Of a stretch of 59,610 nucleotides of DNA, positions 17,039 through 25,010 are shown one piece after another. The notes under the pieces were generated by a model. It saw nothing but the letters and a program-made list of their open reading frames with translations, made no database searches and had not been told where the DNA came from. Source of the stretch: Cryobacterium luteum (GTDB taxonomy: Bacteria > Actinomycetota > Actinomycetes > Actinomycetales > Microbacteriaceae); NCBI RefSeq assembly GCF_900110125.1, contig NZ_FOCN01000020.1, positions 1-59,610 on the forward strand, written 5' to 3'. Each line of letters starts with the position of its first letter. Position 1 is the stretch's first letter. The position numbers were made by a program, and so were the translations under genes.

Positions 17039-17727
17039 GAGCGTGCCCCGATCAGCGCGGGGAGGTCGGCAGCACTCAGGTCGGCACCGTCGACGACGTC
17101 GCGCCGAGCGGATGCCCGCATCCCCGCGAAAGTACGCGCGAAGCGCGTATCGGAGGCGACCGAGGCGACCGCGCGGGCATCCGCTATGGTGTCGATGTCG
17201 GTGAGTGCGGGCAGCAGACCCACGGTGAGACCGGCCCGGTCGAGGCGTCGCAGCTGGTGCGTGCCGGTGTCGGAGCGGCTCATCGGAATGCCGCGAAGCA
17301 GGGCACCGGTGGGGTTTTTCAGGGCGAGGGCCCAGAAACCGCCGTCGTTTGCGGGGCCGAACCAGGCATCCGTTTCGTCACCCCAGCCGAAGAAAACCGG
17401 TTCGAGGGCCGCAGCGCTGACCTGCGGGGTGTCCATTCCGAGGAGCAGGGTCGGCTCGTCGAGGTGGTCGAAGATGGCGGCGAGGCGTTCGTCGAGGCCG
17501 CCGGTGGCCTGCGGCAGAATCTCCCAGTCGGACGCCTCGGGCGGTGGCGTCACACCATCGAACGCCAGGATGTGGCGGGTGGCGGGCAGCCGAGATGCGA
17601 GCATGAGGGTGTCGCTGAGGCTGGCGGCGGCGAGTTCGGCGGCCTGCTCGAGGGAGAGCGGCGGGTGCAGGCGAGTCTTCACCTTGCCGGGCAGGCATTC
17701 CTTGGCGATGACGACGATCGCGGTCAT
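17035..17727 (-). CDS. DUF2064 (TIGR04282-like) transferase
   Basis: The 230-residue protein has a GT-A-like nucleotidyl/glycosyl transferase fold: N-terminal VVIAKECLPGKVKTRL (sugar-nucleotide phosphate contact), LLGMDTPQV (acidic metal ligand) and GPANDGGFWALAL. This family usually sits beside a GT2 partner, exactly as here: its start overlaps the GT2 stop by 4 bp and its stop overlaps the methyltransferase start. A role in assembling an uncharacterised glycosylated product is inferred. Confidence 0.85.
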   Translation of the reverse strand: MTAIVVIAKECLPGKVKTRLHPPLSLEQAAELAAASLSDTLMLASRLPATRHILAFDGVTPPPEASDWEILPQATGGLDERLAAIFDHLDEPTLLLGMDTPQVSAAALEPVFFGWGDETDAWFGPANDGGFWALALKNPTGALLRGIPMSRSDTGTHQLRRLDRAGLTVGLLPALTDIDTIADARAVASVASDTRFARTFAGMRASARRDVVDGADLSAADLPALIGARS

Positions 17728-18404
17728 GAGCGGTCTCCTCGCTGGGTGACGGCGAGCAGCGCTGCCATGTCCTTGATCGCAGTGAGGGTGCCGCGCACGG
17801 TTCCGGTCACCTTGCTGCGACCGACCCGCGGCGAATAGCCGGTGTCGACTTCTACGATGCGCCAGTTGGCCGCAGCCGCACCGAGAAACATCTCGAGCGG
17901 ATACCCGCTACGGCGGTCGCGGAGGTCGAGGGCGAGGAGGTGGTCGCGGCGGGCCGCTCGCATGGGGCCGAGGTCATGAATGTTCACACCTGTTATTCGG
18001 CGCAGTCGCCAAGAAAGATAGGTATTTGCTACACGGGCGTGCGGAGGCCACGCACTGCGGGTGGTCGGGCGGCGGCGTCCGAGCACCAGATCGGCCTCAT
18101 CGTCGCTGATCGGGTCCACCACTCGGGGCAGGTCGCGGGGATCCATCGAGGCGTCGGCATCGCAGAACGCCACGATCGGGGCGGTCGCGGCGAGAAGCCC
18201 CGCGTGGGCGGCGGCGCCGAATCCGCGGCGGCTCTCGTGCACGATGTGCGCGCCGAGGGCTCGCGCAACGTCGGCGGAACCGTCGGTCGAGCCGTTGTCG
18301 ACGACGATCGCCCGGTAGCCGGCGGGCATCCGTTCGAGGATCCAGGGCAATGCCTGCGCCTCGTTCAGGCAGGGCAACACCACGTCCACCCGAATGTTCA
18401 TCAT
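17724..18404 (-). CDS. GT2 glycosyltransferase (dolichyl-phosphate mannose synthase-like)
   Basis: This 226-residue GT-A enzyme has the opening motif DVVLPCLNEAQALPWIL, VVDNGSTDGSADVARALGA, the metal-binding AFCDADASMDP, and GVNIHDLGPMRAARR with a C-terminal YSPRVGRSKVTGT. There are no membrane segments, so it probably transfers a sugar to a soluble or polyprenyl acceptor at the membrane. It is the first gene of the three-gene operon with DUF2064 and the methyltransferase. The 208-bp gap to the response regulator holds divergent promoters. Confidence 0.87.
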   Translation of the reverse strand: MMNIRVDVVLPCLNEAQALPWILERMPAGYRAIVVDNGSTDGSADVARALGAHIVHESRRGFGAAAHAGLLAATAPIVAFCDADASMDPRDLPRVVDPISDDEADLVLGRRRPTTRSAWPPHARVANTYLSWRLRRITGVNIHDLGPMRAARRDHLLALDLRDRRSGYPLEMFLGAAAANWRIVEVDTGYSPRVGRSKVTGTVRGTLTAIKDMAALLAVTQRGDRS

Positions 18405-18612
18405 TATTCGACCCTAAGCGGGGGGTCTGGGCCTTCGAGGCGAAAGAGGTTACGAACCGCTGACGGATGCTGGGCTTTAGTGCGCAGAGTTACCCAGCAC
18501 CGCCCACCCTCGGGAAGCGGGCCCAAGCACTCGGCGGGAGAAAGACGTGCGCCTGCGGCGGAACGGCGCGCAGGTCTGCGCAGATCCGCGGCCGCCCGCC
18601 TAGTCTGAGGGG

Positions 18613-19446
18613 GTGTCCCCCTCCCAATACTTTGCACCGCCCCGAGCGGATGCCCTCGCCGGGCGCCGCGTGCTCGTGATCGAGGACGACCCCATGGTGT
18701 CCGAGGTGGTCGGGCAGTATCTGCGCGCCGCCGGATTCGTCGTCGACGAAGCCGTCGACGGGCTCGCCGGTCTGCGCCAGGCCGAAAGTGTGCAGCCCGA
18801 CCTCGTGGTGCTCGACCGGATGCTGCCGCTGCTGGATGGCATCGAGGTCTGCCGGCGCATTCGTGTGAACTGGGGCGCGCTGCCGGTGATCATGTTAACC
18901 GCCCTCGGCGAAGAGGAGCACCGCATCGAAGGGCTCGAGGCGGGCGCCGACGACTATCTGGTGAAACCGTTCTCGCCGCGGGAACTCGTGCTGCGGGTGC
19001 AGTCGGTGCTGCGGCGCAGCGGCACCGAATCGATTCCGGAGGGGATCCTCGACGCCGGCGAGTTCTCGCTCAACCTCGCCGCGCATGAGATTCGGCTGCG
19101 CGGCAAGCCGCTCGTGCTCACGAGCCGGGAATTCGACCTGCTCGCCTACTTGATCTGGCGGCCGTCGAAGGTGCTCACCCGCGAAGAACTGCTGCGCTCG
19201 GTCTGGGGCTGGGAATTCGGTGACCTCTCCACGGTGACCGTGCACGTGCGCAGGTTGCGGGAGAAGATCGAGGTCGACCCGGCGCATCCGCTGCTCGTGA
19301 ACACCGTCTGGGGGGTCGGATACCGGTTCGATCCGGTGCCGCTCGGGCCGGCCTCGGGCGGCGAGACGTCGGGCGACACGACGTCAGCCGGCACCGCGTC
19401 GGGCAGCACGGCATCGGGCAGCGCGACGTCAGGCGGCACCGCATGA
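18613..19446 (+). CDS. OmpR/PhoB-family response regulator
   Basis: The 277-residue protein has a receiver domain (about 18-130) with acidic pocket EDD at 24-26, phospho-acceptor Asp68 in VVLDRMLP, Thr96 and Lys118 in DYLVKPF. A winged-helix DNA-binding domain follows (about 145-240: LTSREFDLLAYL, VTVHVRRLREKI, VWGVGYRF). The last ~30 residues are a Gly/Ser/Thr low-complexity tail from a degenerate repeat, unusual for the family. The start is GTG at 18613. Its stop overlaps a mini-ORF that leads to the sensor kinase. The signal is unknown; genes divergent from it make glycoconjugates. Confidence 0.92.
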   Translation: MSPSQYFAPPRADALAGRRVLVIEDDPMVSEVVGQYLRAAGFVVDEAVDGLAGLRQAESVQPDLVVLDRMLPLLDGIEVCRRIRVNWGALPVIMLTALGEEEHRIEGLEAGADDYLVKPFSPRELVLRVQSVLRRSGTESIPEGILDAGEFSLNLAAHEIRLRGKPLVLTSREFDLLAYLIWRPSKVLTREELLRSVWGWEFGDLSTVTVHVRRLREKIEVDPAHPLLVNTVWGVGYRFDPVPLGPASGGETSGDTTSAGTASGSTASGSATSGGTA

Positions 19447-19568
19447 GGGTGCCGGCCAGCGACCCCCGAGCTGCGCTGAACAACTCGCCGAAGCCCACCG
19501 CCGGGAGCGCCCGAACGCGCACGGGCGGGGCGGGCGGCATCCGCTTCGCAGGAAGCGCCGCACGATGA
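19443..19568 (+). CDS. Bridge mini-ORF between response regulator and kinase
   Basis: A 41-codon frame starts with an ATG overlapping the response-regulator stop (ATGA) and ends with a TGA overlapping the kinase ATG (ATGA). The peptide is basic and Gly/Ala/Arg-rich with no recognisable domain. The exact double overlap suggests ribosomes pass through it to couple translation of the two-component pair; the peptide may have no role itself. It could also be chance in GC-rich DNA. Confidence 0.5.
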   Translation: MRVPASDPRAALNNSPKPTAGSARTRTGGAGGIRFAGSAAR

Positions 19569-20704
19569 CCGCCGGCGTCTTCGCGACCGTGGCCGGCATC
19601 GCCCTCGGCTGCGCGCTCGTTGTGGGCGCGCTGGGATTGCTCGCGCTGCGCCTGTTGTCGCGGGGATCGCTCGTGACGCAGCTCATCGTCGTCGCGTTCG
19701 CGACCGTGGCGTCGGTGGTCAGCGGCACCGCAGCGGTGGCCTCGCTCATGTACCTGTCGGTGCACGACCTGACCGTGTTCTATTCGGTGGCCGTCGTCGC
19801 CGGAATCGTGTCACTCGTCATGGCGTCGGTGCTGGGACGCTCCCTGGTGCGCGACAACCGCTATTTTCGGGCCGCGGCGGTGAGTATCGGTCGCGGCGAA
19901 TCGGTGATCTCACCGGAGCGGCATACCAGTACGGAGTTCGCCTCGCTGGCCGTGGAGCTGGCCGCGACGGCCGACCGGCTGAGCGAATCGCGCGAGCAGG
20001 AGGAACGGATCGAGACCGCGCGGCGCGAGATCGTGGCGTGGATCTCGCACGACCTGCGCACACCGCTGGCCGGGATTCGGGCCATGGCGGAGGCCCTTGA
20101 GGACGGCATGGCACCCGACCCCGACCGGTATTACGTGCAGATCCGCGGGCAGGTCGACCGGCTCAGCGGCATGGTCGATGACCTGTTCGAGCTGTCCAAG
20201 ATTCACGCCGGGGCGCTGCAGCTCAACCTGGAACGGGTGGCCCTCTACGACCTGATCAGCGACACCATCGCCGACCTCGCACCGGTCGCGCTCGCCAAAT
20301 CGCTCAACCTGTGCTTCGAGGGTGAACGCGGTCTCACCCTGCAAGCGGATGCCCGCGAGCTCGCCCGCGCGGTCGGCAACCTGGTCATGAACGCCATTCA
20401 GCATTCCCCGGCCGGCAGCGCCATCGTGGTCTCGGTCACCCGGCACGTCGACGGGCGCGCGGTGATCTCCGTCGTCGATGCCGCCGGGGGCATTCCCGAG
20501 CAGGACCTCGGCCGGGTGTTCGAGGCGGGATGGCGAGCGAGCGAGCCGCGCACCGCGTCCGATGCGGGACAAAGCGGCGGCGCCGGGTTGGGACTCGCCA
20601 TCGTCGACGGTATCGTGCGGGCTCATGCTGGGCAGGTGACCGTGACCAATGTGGGCGGCGGGTGCCGGTTCGAATTGCTGCTGCCGCAGCATCCGGCGGG
20701 GTGA
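19565..20704 (+). CDS. Membrane sensor histidine kinase
   Basis: The 379-residue kinase has three hydrophobic segments (about 5-30, 38-62 and 72-92), a short extracytoplasmic loop and a HAMP-like linker. The phospho-accepting His162 lies in WISHDLRTPLAGI. The ATPase part has the N-box NLVMNAIQHSP, a slightly altered G1 box DAAGGIP and the G2 box GAGLGLAIV. It is expected to phosphorylate the response regulator encoded just upstream. Lack of a sizeable external sensor domain suggests membrane-embedded sensing. Its ATG overlaps the bridge mini-ORF stop. Confidence 0.92.
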   Translation: MTAGVFATVAGIALGCALVVGALGLLALRLLSRGSLVTQLIVVAFATVASVVSGTAAVASLMYLSVHDLTVFYSVAVVAGIVSLVMASVLGRSLVRDNRYFRAAAVSIGRGESVISPERHTSTEFASLAVELAATADRLSESREQEERIETARREIVAWISHDLRTPLAGIRAMAEALEDGMAPDPDRYYVQIRGQVDRLSGMVDDLFELSKIHAGALQLNLERVALYDLISDTIADLAPVALAKSLNLCFEGERGLTLQADARELARAVGNLVMNAIQHSPAGSAIVVSVTRHVDGRAVISVVDAAGGIPEQDLGRVFEAGWRASEPRTASDAGQSGGAGLGLAIVDGIVRAHAGQVTVTNVGGGCRFELLLPQHPAG

Positions 20705-20725
20705 GGCGGTCGTTTCGGCTCTCCG

Positions 20726-20826
20726 CCGTGGCTAATTCAGGAAATTTTCCTGTGGGCCGCGTCGGCACGCCCGGAAACCGGCGGTAACGGCCGGATGCCA
20801 GCCCGGATTTCCTGAATTAGCCACCG
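20726..20826. repeat. Long inverted repeat between convergent genes
   Basis: Arms at 20726-20745 and 20807-20826 match at 19 of 20 positions when complemented (core GGCTAATTCAGGAAAT). The 61-bp loop contains a GCGGATGC-type motif (CCGGATGCC). It separates the convergent kinase and epimerase genes and may terminate both, although the arm sequence is AT-rich for this genome and resembles a mobile hairpin element. Confidence 0.8.
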
Positions 20827-20843
20827 AGAATGATCGGGACCGG

Positions 20844-22199
20844 TCAGGGAAGCACCGCCGCACGCAGCGGCGCCGTGGCGAACTCGCGCATGCCGTCGTC
20901 GAAGGAGACCTGGGCCGCCCAGCCGAGCTCCGTGCGCAGACGCTCCGACGATGCGGTGATGTGCCGCACGTCGCCGAGCCGATACTGGCCGGTCACGATC
21001 GGGGCCAGGCCACCGGATGCCGCAGCGAGGGCGGTCGCCATATCGCCGATGGTGTGCACGATTCCGCTGCCGACATTGAACGGGCGAAATATTCCAGAAT
21101 CGGAATGCACGGTCGGCGGCCTCGACGAGGCCTCATCAGCGGGAGCGGGCCGGGGAGAGACTGTTGAATCGGTGGCGGGAACAGCTTGGCCCGCAACATC
21201 CGTTGTCGTGACAGCCGCTCGCGATACCCAGTCGAACGCGGTGAACTCCAGCGCGGCGATGTTGGCCGCGGCCACATCGCGCACGTGCACGAAGTCGCGG
21301 CGCTGCCGACCGTCTTCGTAGACGCGCGGGGCTTCGCCGCGCTCGATCGCCGAGCGGAACAGCGAAGCGACTCCCGCATACGGAGTGTTCTGCGGCATAC
21401 CGGGGCCGTAGACGTTGTGATAGCGCAGGGCGGCGACGCGTCCGCCGGTCGAGCGGGCCCAGGCGGTGGCGAGGTATTCCTGACCGAGTTTGCTGCTCGC
21501 GTAGACATTGCGCGGGTCGAGCGGATCGGTCTCGCTCACCAGCACGGGCTCGAGCGGGCGCCCGGTGACCGGGTCGAGGGGGTCGAACCGTTTGGCGTCG
21601 AGGTCACTCGCGCGGCGCGGGCCGGGCCGGGTGAATCCGTTCGGGCCGCGGTAGCTGCCCTCGCCGTAGACGACCATGGAAGACGCCAAAACCAGACGAC
21701 GGATGCCCCGCTCGGCCATCGCGGCCAGCAGCACCGCGGTCCCCACCTCGTTGCTGTGCACGTAGTCGGGGGCGTCGGCGAAGTCCACTCCCAGCCCCAC
21801 CTTTGCGGCCTGGTGACACACCACATCGATGCCGTCGAGGGCGCGGGCGACCGTGGCCGGGTCGGTGACGTCGCCGTGCACGAACTCGACGCGCGGGTCG
21901 AGTCCGGCTGGAGCTGTCCGGGCCCGGGCCCGGAACGTGGGCCCATGATTTATCGTGGGCCCGGTTTCCGGGCCCGGGCCCGGAACGGATTCGATGTCGG
22001 ACCCGGGCCCGGCACCGGATCCGGCATCGGCATCGGCATCGGCATCGGCATCGGTTTGACGTTCCGGCGCGGGGCCGTGCACGTCGGCGCGCAGCGAATC
22101 GAGCACGCGCACGCGGTAGCCGCGGGCGAGGGCAGCATCGACGATTGCCGATCCGATGAAGCCGGCGCCCCCGGTGACGAGCAGGAGTTCGCCGGTCAT
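20844..22199 (-). CDS. NAD-dependent epimerase/dehydratase with palindromic-repeat insertion
   Basis: The 451-residue extended short-chain dehydrogenase has the NAD motif VTGGAGFIGSAI at residues 8-19, the catalytic YASSKLGQEYLA (Tyr-x3-Lys), and VHVRDVAAANIAAL. It likely epimerises or dehydrates a nucleotide sugar. Residues about 49-99 are an extra segment between the second and third Rossmann strands: an alternating Asp-Ala run from a GGCATC hexamer repeat, then a Gly/Pro-rich stretch encoded by the GGGCCC element at 21918-21986. The frame stays open. A second low-complexity stretch lies near residues 400-425. The start overlaps a bridge mini-ORF after MTA phosphorylase. The exact sugar substrate is unknown. 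Confidence 0.85.
   Translation of the reverse strand: MTGELLLVTGGAGFIGSAIVDAALARGYRVRVLDSLRADVHGPAPERQTDADADADADAGSGAGPGSDIESVPGPGPETGPTINHGPTFRARARTAPAGLDPRVEFVHGDVTDPATVARALDGIDVVCHQAAKVGLGVDFADAPDYVHSNEVGTAVLLAAMAERGIRRLVLASSMVVYGEGSYRGPNGFTRPGPRRASDLDAKRFDPLDPVTGRPLEPVLVSETDPLDPRNVYASSKLGQEYLATAWARSTGGRVAALRYHNVYGPGMPQNTPYAGVASLFRSAIERGEAPRVYEDGRQRRDFVHVRDVAAANIAALEFTAFDWVSRAAVTTTDVAGQAVPATDSTVSPRPAPADEASSRPPTVHSDSGIFRPFNVGSGIVHTIGDMATALAAASGGLAPIVTGQYRLGDVRHITASSERLRTELGWAAQVSFDDGMREFATAPLRAAVLP
21918..21986. repeat. GGGCCC palindromic element, copy C, inside a coding sequence
   Basis: It has the same architecture as copy D (23335-23402): CCGGGCCCGGGCCCGG, TGGGCCCA, about 10 bases, GTGGGCCCGGTT, then CCGGGCCCGGGCCCGG. 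It has no stop in the epimerase frame and encodes a Gly/Pro/Arg-rich stretch at about residues 72-95. It is flanked by another GACCCGGGCCCGG block and a GGCATC hexamer repeat (22023-22053). Confidence 0.85.
22023..22053. repeat. GGCATC hexamer tandem repeat in epimerase gene
   Basis: Five consecutive GGCATC units encode the alternating Asp-Ala run on the minus strand. Slippage here would change length in steps of two residues without a frameshift. Confidence 0.85.
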
Positions 22200-22303
22200 G
22201 ACGGGTTCCGCTCGAAGTTGCCGGCCCGGCCCCGGGCCGGAGCGTGCGGCTGCTCCCCGGCAATCGTCAGGCGCCCGAGGCAGGGGGCAATCCAGGCGGT
22301 CAT
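22196..22303 (-). CDS. Bridge mini-ORF between MTA phosphorylase and epimerase
   Basis: A 35-codon frame begins with an ATG overlapping the MTA phosphorylase stop (ATGA at 22300-22303) and ends with a TGA overlapping the epimerase start. The predicted peptide starts MTAWIAPCLGRLTIAG and shows no known domain. The layout copies that at 19443-19568, so translational coupling across the 100-bp gap is the simplest reading. Confidence 0.5.
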   Translation of the reverse strand: MTAWIAPCLGRLTIAGEQPHAPARGRAGNFERNPS

Positions 22304-23250
22304 CGCGTGGACTCCTCGAGCGAATCCGACAGCGCCGAATCCGACAGCAACGAGTCCGACAGCACCGCACGCCCGAGCACGGCATCGACCTCGGCCGGGT
22401 CGACGAGTTGCCGCGGAGCGAAGTCCGCGGGCAGGGCACGCAGAATCCCGTCGATCGCGGCCAGGATGCGCGGCTGGGCGTCGCGGAGGCGACGGAATAC
22501 GGCCGACGCGGTGACGGCATCCGTCTCACGGGTTTCGGTGCCGAGCACCGGTGCCAGCCCGGCGTCGGCGTCGGTCACGAACGACAGGTTGACCGTGCCC
22601 ATGTTGAGTTCGCCGGCCAGCACGATCTCGGGGTAGGCGGTCATATTCACGATGTGCGCACCGATCGACTGGAACCAGACCGACTCGGCCCTGGTCGAAA
22701 ACCTGGGGCCCTGAATGACGACGACGGTGCCGGTGGGCGCGAAGTTCTCGCCCAGATTCTCGAGGGCGCTCAGCGCATAACCGCGCAGGAGAGGGTCGAA
22801 CGGGTCGGCGGCGGAAAGGTGCTGCACCGACTCCCGGTCGTAAAAGGTGTCGGCGCGTCCGCTCGTGCGGTCGATGAACTGGTCGGTGACCACGAGCAGG
22901 CCCGGCGCGTACTCCGGAGTGATTCCCCCGACGGCCGACGAGGAAATAATCGCCCGCACGCCGATCGAGGCGAGCGCCCAGATGTTGGCGCGGTAGTTGA
23001 TCAGGTGCGGAGCGACACTGTGGCCGCTGCCGTGACGGGGCAGAAACGCGACGCGGCGACCGGCGCGCAGGCCGATCGTGACCGGAGCGGTTCCGTAGGG
23101 GGTGTGCACCTGGTGCATCACAGCGCCGGCCGGGTCGATGAGTTCGTAGAGCCCGGAGCCGCCGATCACGGCGATCTCCGCCCGCGCGGTCGGGTCGGCC
23201 AGGGGATCAGCGACAGGGTCAACCGTCGGGGCAGTCGGGTCAAGCGTCAC
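22300..23250 (-). CDS. mtnP: S-methyl-5'-thioadenosine phosphorylase
   Basis: This 316-residue purine nucleoside phosphorylase-family enzyme cleaves methylthioadenosine (from polyamine or SAM metabolism) to adenine and methylthioribose-1-phosphate. Visible motifs are IGGSGLYELID (phosphate binding), FLPRHGSGHSVAPHLINYRANIWAL, the IQGPRFSTRAE segment and VNMTAYPEIVLAGELNM. The last ~25 residues are an extension with three LSDS units from a tandem TCCGACAGC repeat. It leads an operon with a bridge mini-ORF and the epimerase. Inosine/guanosine specificity cannot be excluded from sequence, but the motif spacing fits MTA phosphorylase. Confidence 0.9.
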   Translation of the reverse strand: MTLDPTAPTVDPVADPLADPTARAEIAVIGGSGLYELIDPAGAVMHQVHTPYGTAPVTIGLRAGRRVAFLPRHGSGHSVAPHLINYRANIWALASIGVRAIISSSAVGGITPEYAPGLLVVTDQFIDRTSGRADTFYDRESVQHLSAADPFDPLLRGYALSALENLGENFAPTGTVVVIQGPRFSTRAESVWFQSIGAHIVNMTAYPEIVLAGELNMGTVNLSFVTDADAGLAPVLGTETRETDAVTASAVFRRLRDAQPRILAAIDGILRALPADFAPRQLVDPAEVDAVLGRAVLSDSLLSDSALSDSLEESTR

Positions 23251-23334
23251 AAGCGGCTCCCAGTGTTAAAAAGTCGAGTGTTCAGTGTGCCATCGAAACC
23301 TGCAAAACCCGCAGACGGATGCCCCGCCGACCGA

Positions 23335-23402
23335 CCGGGCCCGGGCCCGGTCGCTGGGCCCACGATAGAACATGGGCCCGGTTGCCGGGCCCGGGCCCGG
23401 TC
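23335..23402. repeat. GGGCCC palindromic element, copy D
   Basis: It is the closest relative of the in-gene copy C: the same flanking CCGGGCCCGGGCCCGG blocks and inner TGGGCCCA...TGGGCCCGGTT arms. Its inner loop (CGATAGAACA) equals that of copy A. Confidence 0.85.
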
Positions 23403-23470
23403 GAACCTTGTCGGCGCAACCGAAAGCAGAACCGGCCACCGCGAAAAGTGGATGCGGGCCCCCCTCACTC

Positions 23471-23542
23471 GGACGGGGCCCGGGCCCCGTCCCCCGGCCC
23501 AGGTTATAAACTGGGCCCCTGGACGGGGCCCAGGCCCCGTCC
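23471..23542. repeat. Palindrome trio downstream of DUF5719 gene
   Basis: Two GGACGGGGCCC-type palindromes (23471-23492 and 23521-23542) flank one of the GGCCCAGGTT/AACTGGGCC type (23496-23518). It ends 10 bp past the DUF5719 stop, matching the 3'-end positions of 360-408 and 16030-16078. Confidence 0.85.
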
Positions 23543-23552
23543 CTAAAGAGGG

Positions 23553-25010
23553 CTAGTGCGTGTAGACGCGGATCGCCGAGGCGAGCGGCCCGGGCGGGTT
23601 CAGCGCGAACGATGAGAGCACCCCGTCACCGGAGTAGTCCACGAGCGCCCAGAGTTCCGATCCGCCGCTCACGACGTAGACCGTTCCACCGGTCAGCGGC
23701 ACGGTGGCGCTGGCCCCGGCCTCGACCTCAACAACCAGAGGGGTTCCCGCGGCGGGCGTGAGGGTGAGGGAGGTATCCGCTGCCCCACTGTTGACGAGGT
23801 GCAGCGTCGGTGACGGGCCGGCGGCCACGGCGACCGCAAACGATCCTGCGAGCGGCGCCGACGCCGAAAACCAGGCAAAGTCCTTGCCCCCGGCACTGTC
23901 GACGGCTGTGCGGGCGGCCGCCACGATCGGCTCGTCGGAGCGCAGCTGCACCGAGTAACTGCCCACGATCAGCGGCGCCAGCGGAATCTCCGTGGCGATC
24001 CCGGGCTCCACCTCCACCTGGGTCGAGGTACCCTCGGCGGTTCCATCGGCGCTCGTCACGCCGATCTGCACGGTCGCCGCGACCGCACCCGGCACGAACA
24101 CCCGAATCGACGGGGTGTCGGCGTTGAAGCCCTCACCCGTCGTCACGGTCTCCTCCGAGACGGCCGCCATGACGCGCACCCCGGCGATGATCTGGTTGGT
24201 GCCGGGGGTCGCCGTCGTGCCGATGATCTCGACTCCGCCGGGTTCGATACCGCGGATGCTGCTCTGCTCGAGCGACGCCGCCACCTGCCCGCCGCGGGAC
24301 TCCACGTGCAGCACCGGCGACTTCACGTTCGGGGCGAGTCCGGCGAGCGAGATGACCCGCTGCTCCCCCGGCTGCACCAGGATGCCGGTGGCGCCCGGCG
24401 CGTCGACGAGTCCGCTCTCGCCGGCGACCGTCACGTTCACGGTGGCGAGCACGGTGGTGGGGTTGCTCAGCAGCAGCAGGCTCGTGCGACCGATGTCGGT
24501 CGAGCCGCCCACGATCCAGCTGTCGCTGACCGCTTCGGCGCAGGCGGCGACGGCGAGTCCGCCGATGGTGTCGGTCGCGGCGACCTGCGACTGGCTGCCG
24601 GCCACAAGCGGCGGCAACGCAGCGCCGTCCTGCACGGGCACGGTCAGCAGCAACGGCGGCTGCCGACTGTTCGAATCGTCGACCGCGCTGATCTCGGTCA
24701 CCTGCGGCCGAATCTGCGCAAAATCTGAAGCCGAGACCGCGCCGTACACAGCGGATGCCGCCCCGACGCTGGACGCCGCCTGCGCCTGGGTCGAATCCTC
24801 GGCCAGGGTCAGCACCGGCCCGGGGCAGACCCGCTGCTGTTCGCTCGGCAGCGGCTCGATCTCGCTCGCCTGCGGTTCGCGTTCCAGGGTCGGCAGCGTC
24901 ACCAGGGTGGCTGCGCCGAGCGTGGCGACGACGACGGCGATGCCGACGAGGCCGAGCACACCGCGACCGGCCCGGCCGCCGATGCGGGCGAGTTGACTTC
25001 TATCGGGCAT
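23553..25010 (-). CDS. DUF5719 family membrane-anchored protein
   Basis: The 485-residue product has one N-terminal membrane anchor (about 18-40, GRGVLGLVGIAVVVATLGAA) and a long extracytoplasmic part rich in beta-strand-like repeats, with four Cys (CPGP, AACAEA). It matches the actinobacterial DUF5719 family by length and by its partner: the ATG lies inside the 3' end of the giant GT2 gene (11-bp overlap), the usual arrangement. Function is unknown; export of or complex formation with a glycosylated envelope component is inferred from the partner. An in-frame extension upstream was rejected because it has no anchor-like sequence. Confidence 0.85.
   Translation of the reverse strand: MPDRSQLARIGGRAGRGVLGLVGIAVVVATLGAATLVTLPTLEREPQASEIEPLPSEQQRVCPGPVLTLAEDSTQAQAASSVGAASAVYGAVSASDFAQIRPQVTEISAVDDSNSRQPPLLLTVPVQDGAALPPLVAGSQSQVAATDTIGGLAVAACAEAVSDSWIVGGSTDIGRTSLLLLSNPTTVLATVNVTVAGESGLVDAPGATGILVQPGEQRVISLAGLAPNVKSPVLHVESRGGQVAASLEQSSIRGIEPGGVEIIGTTATPGTNQIIAGVRVMAAVSEETVTTGEGFNADTPSIRVFVPGAVAATVQIGVTSADGTAEGTSTQVEVEPGIATEIPLAPLIVGSYSVQLRSDEPIVAAARTAVDSAGGKDFAWFSASAPLAGSFAVAVAAGPSPTLHLVNSGAADTSLTLTPAAGTPLVVEVEAGASATVPLTGGTVYVVSGGSELWALVDYSGDGVLSSFALNPPGPLASAIRVYTH

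Larger units (their letters stand above)
23251..23552. other. Gene-free stretch with GGGCCC element and palindromes
   Basis: No gene is supported. It holds GGGCCC element copy D (23335-23402) and a palindrome trio (23471-23542) beside the DUF5719 stop. A promoter for MTA phosphorylase presumably lies in 23251-23330. Confidence 0.7.

Noticed and set aside
20844..22199. Sequencing error or frameshift as the cause of the extra epimerase segment
   Set aside because: Both flanks match the family in the same frame, and the segment equals a repeat found elsewhere in the window, so an in-frame insertion explains it better.
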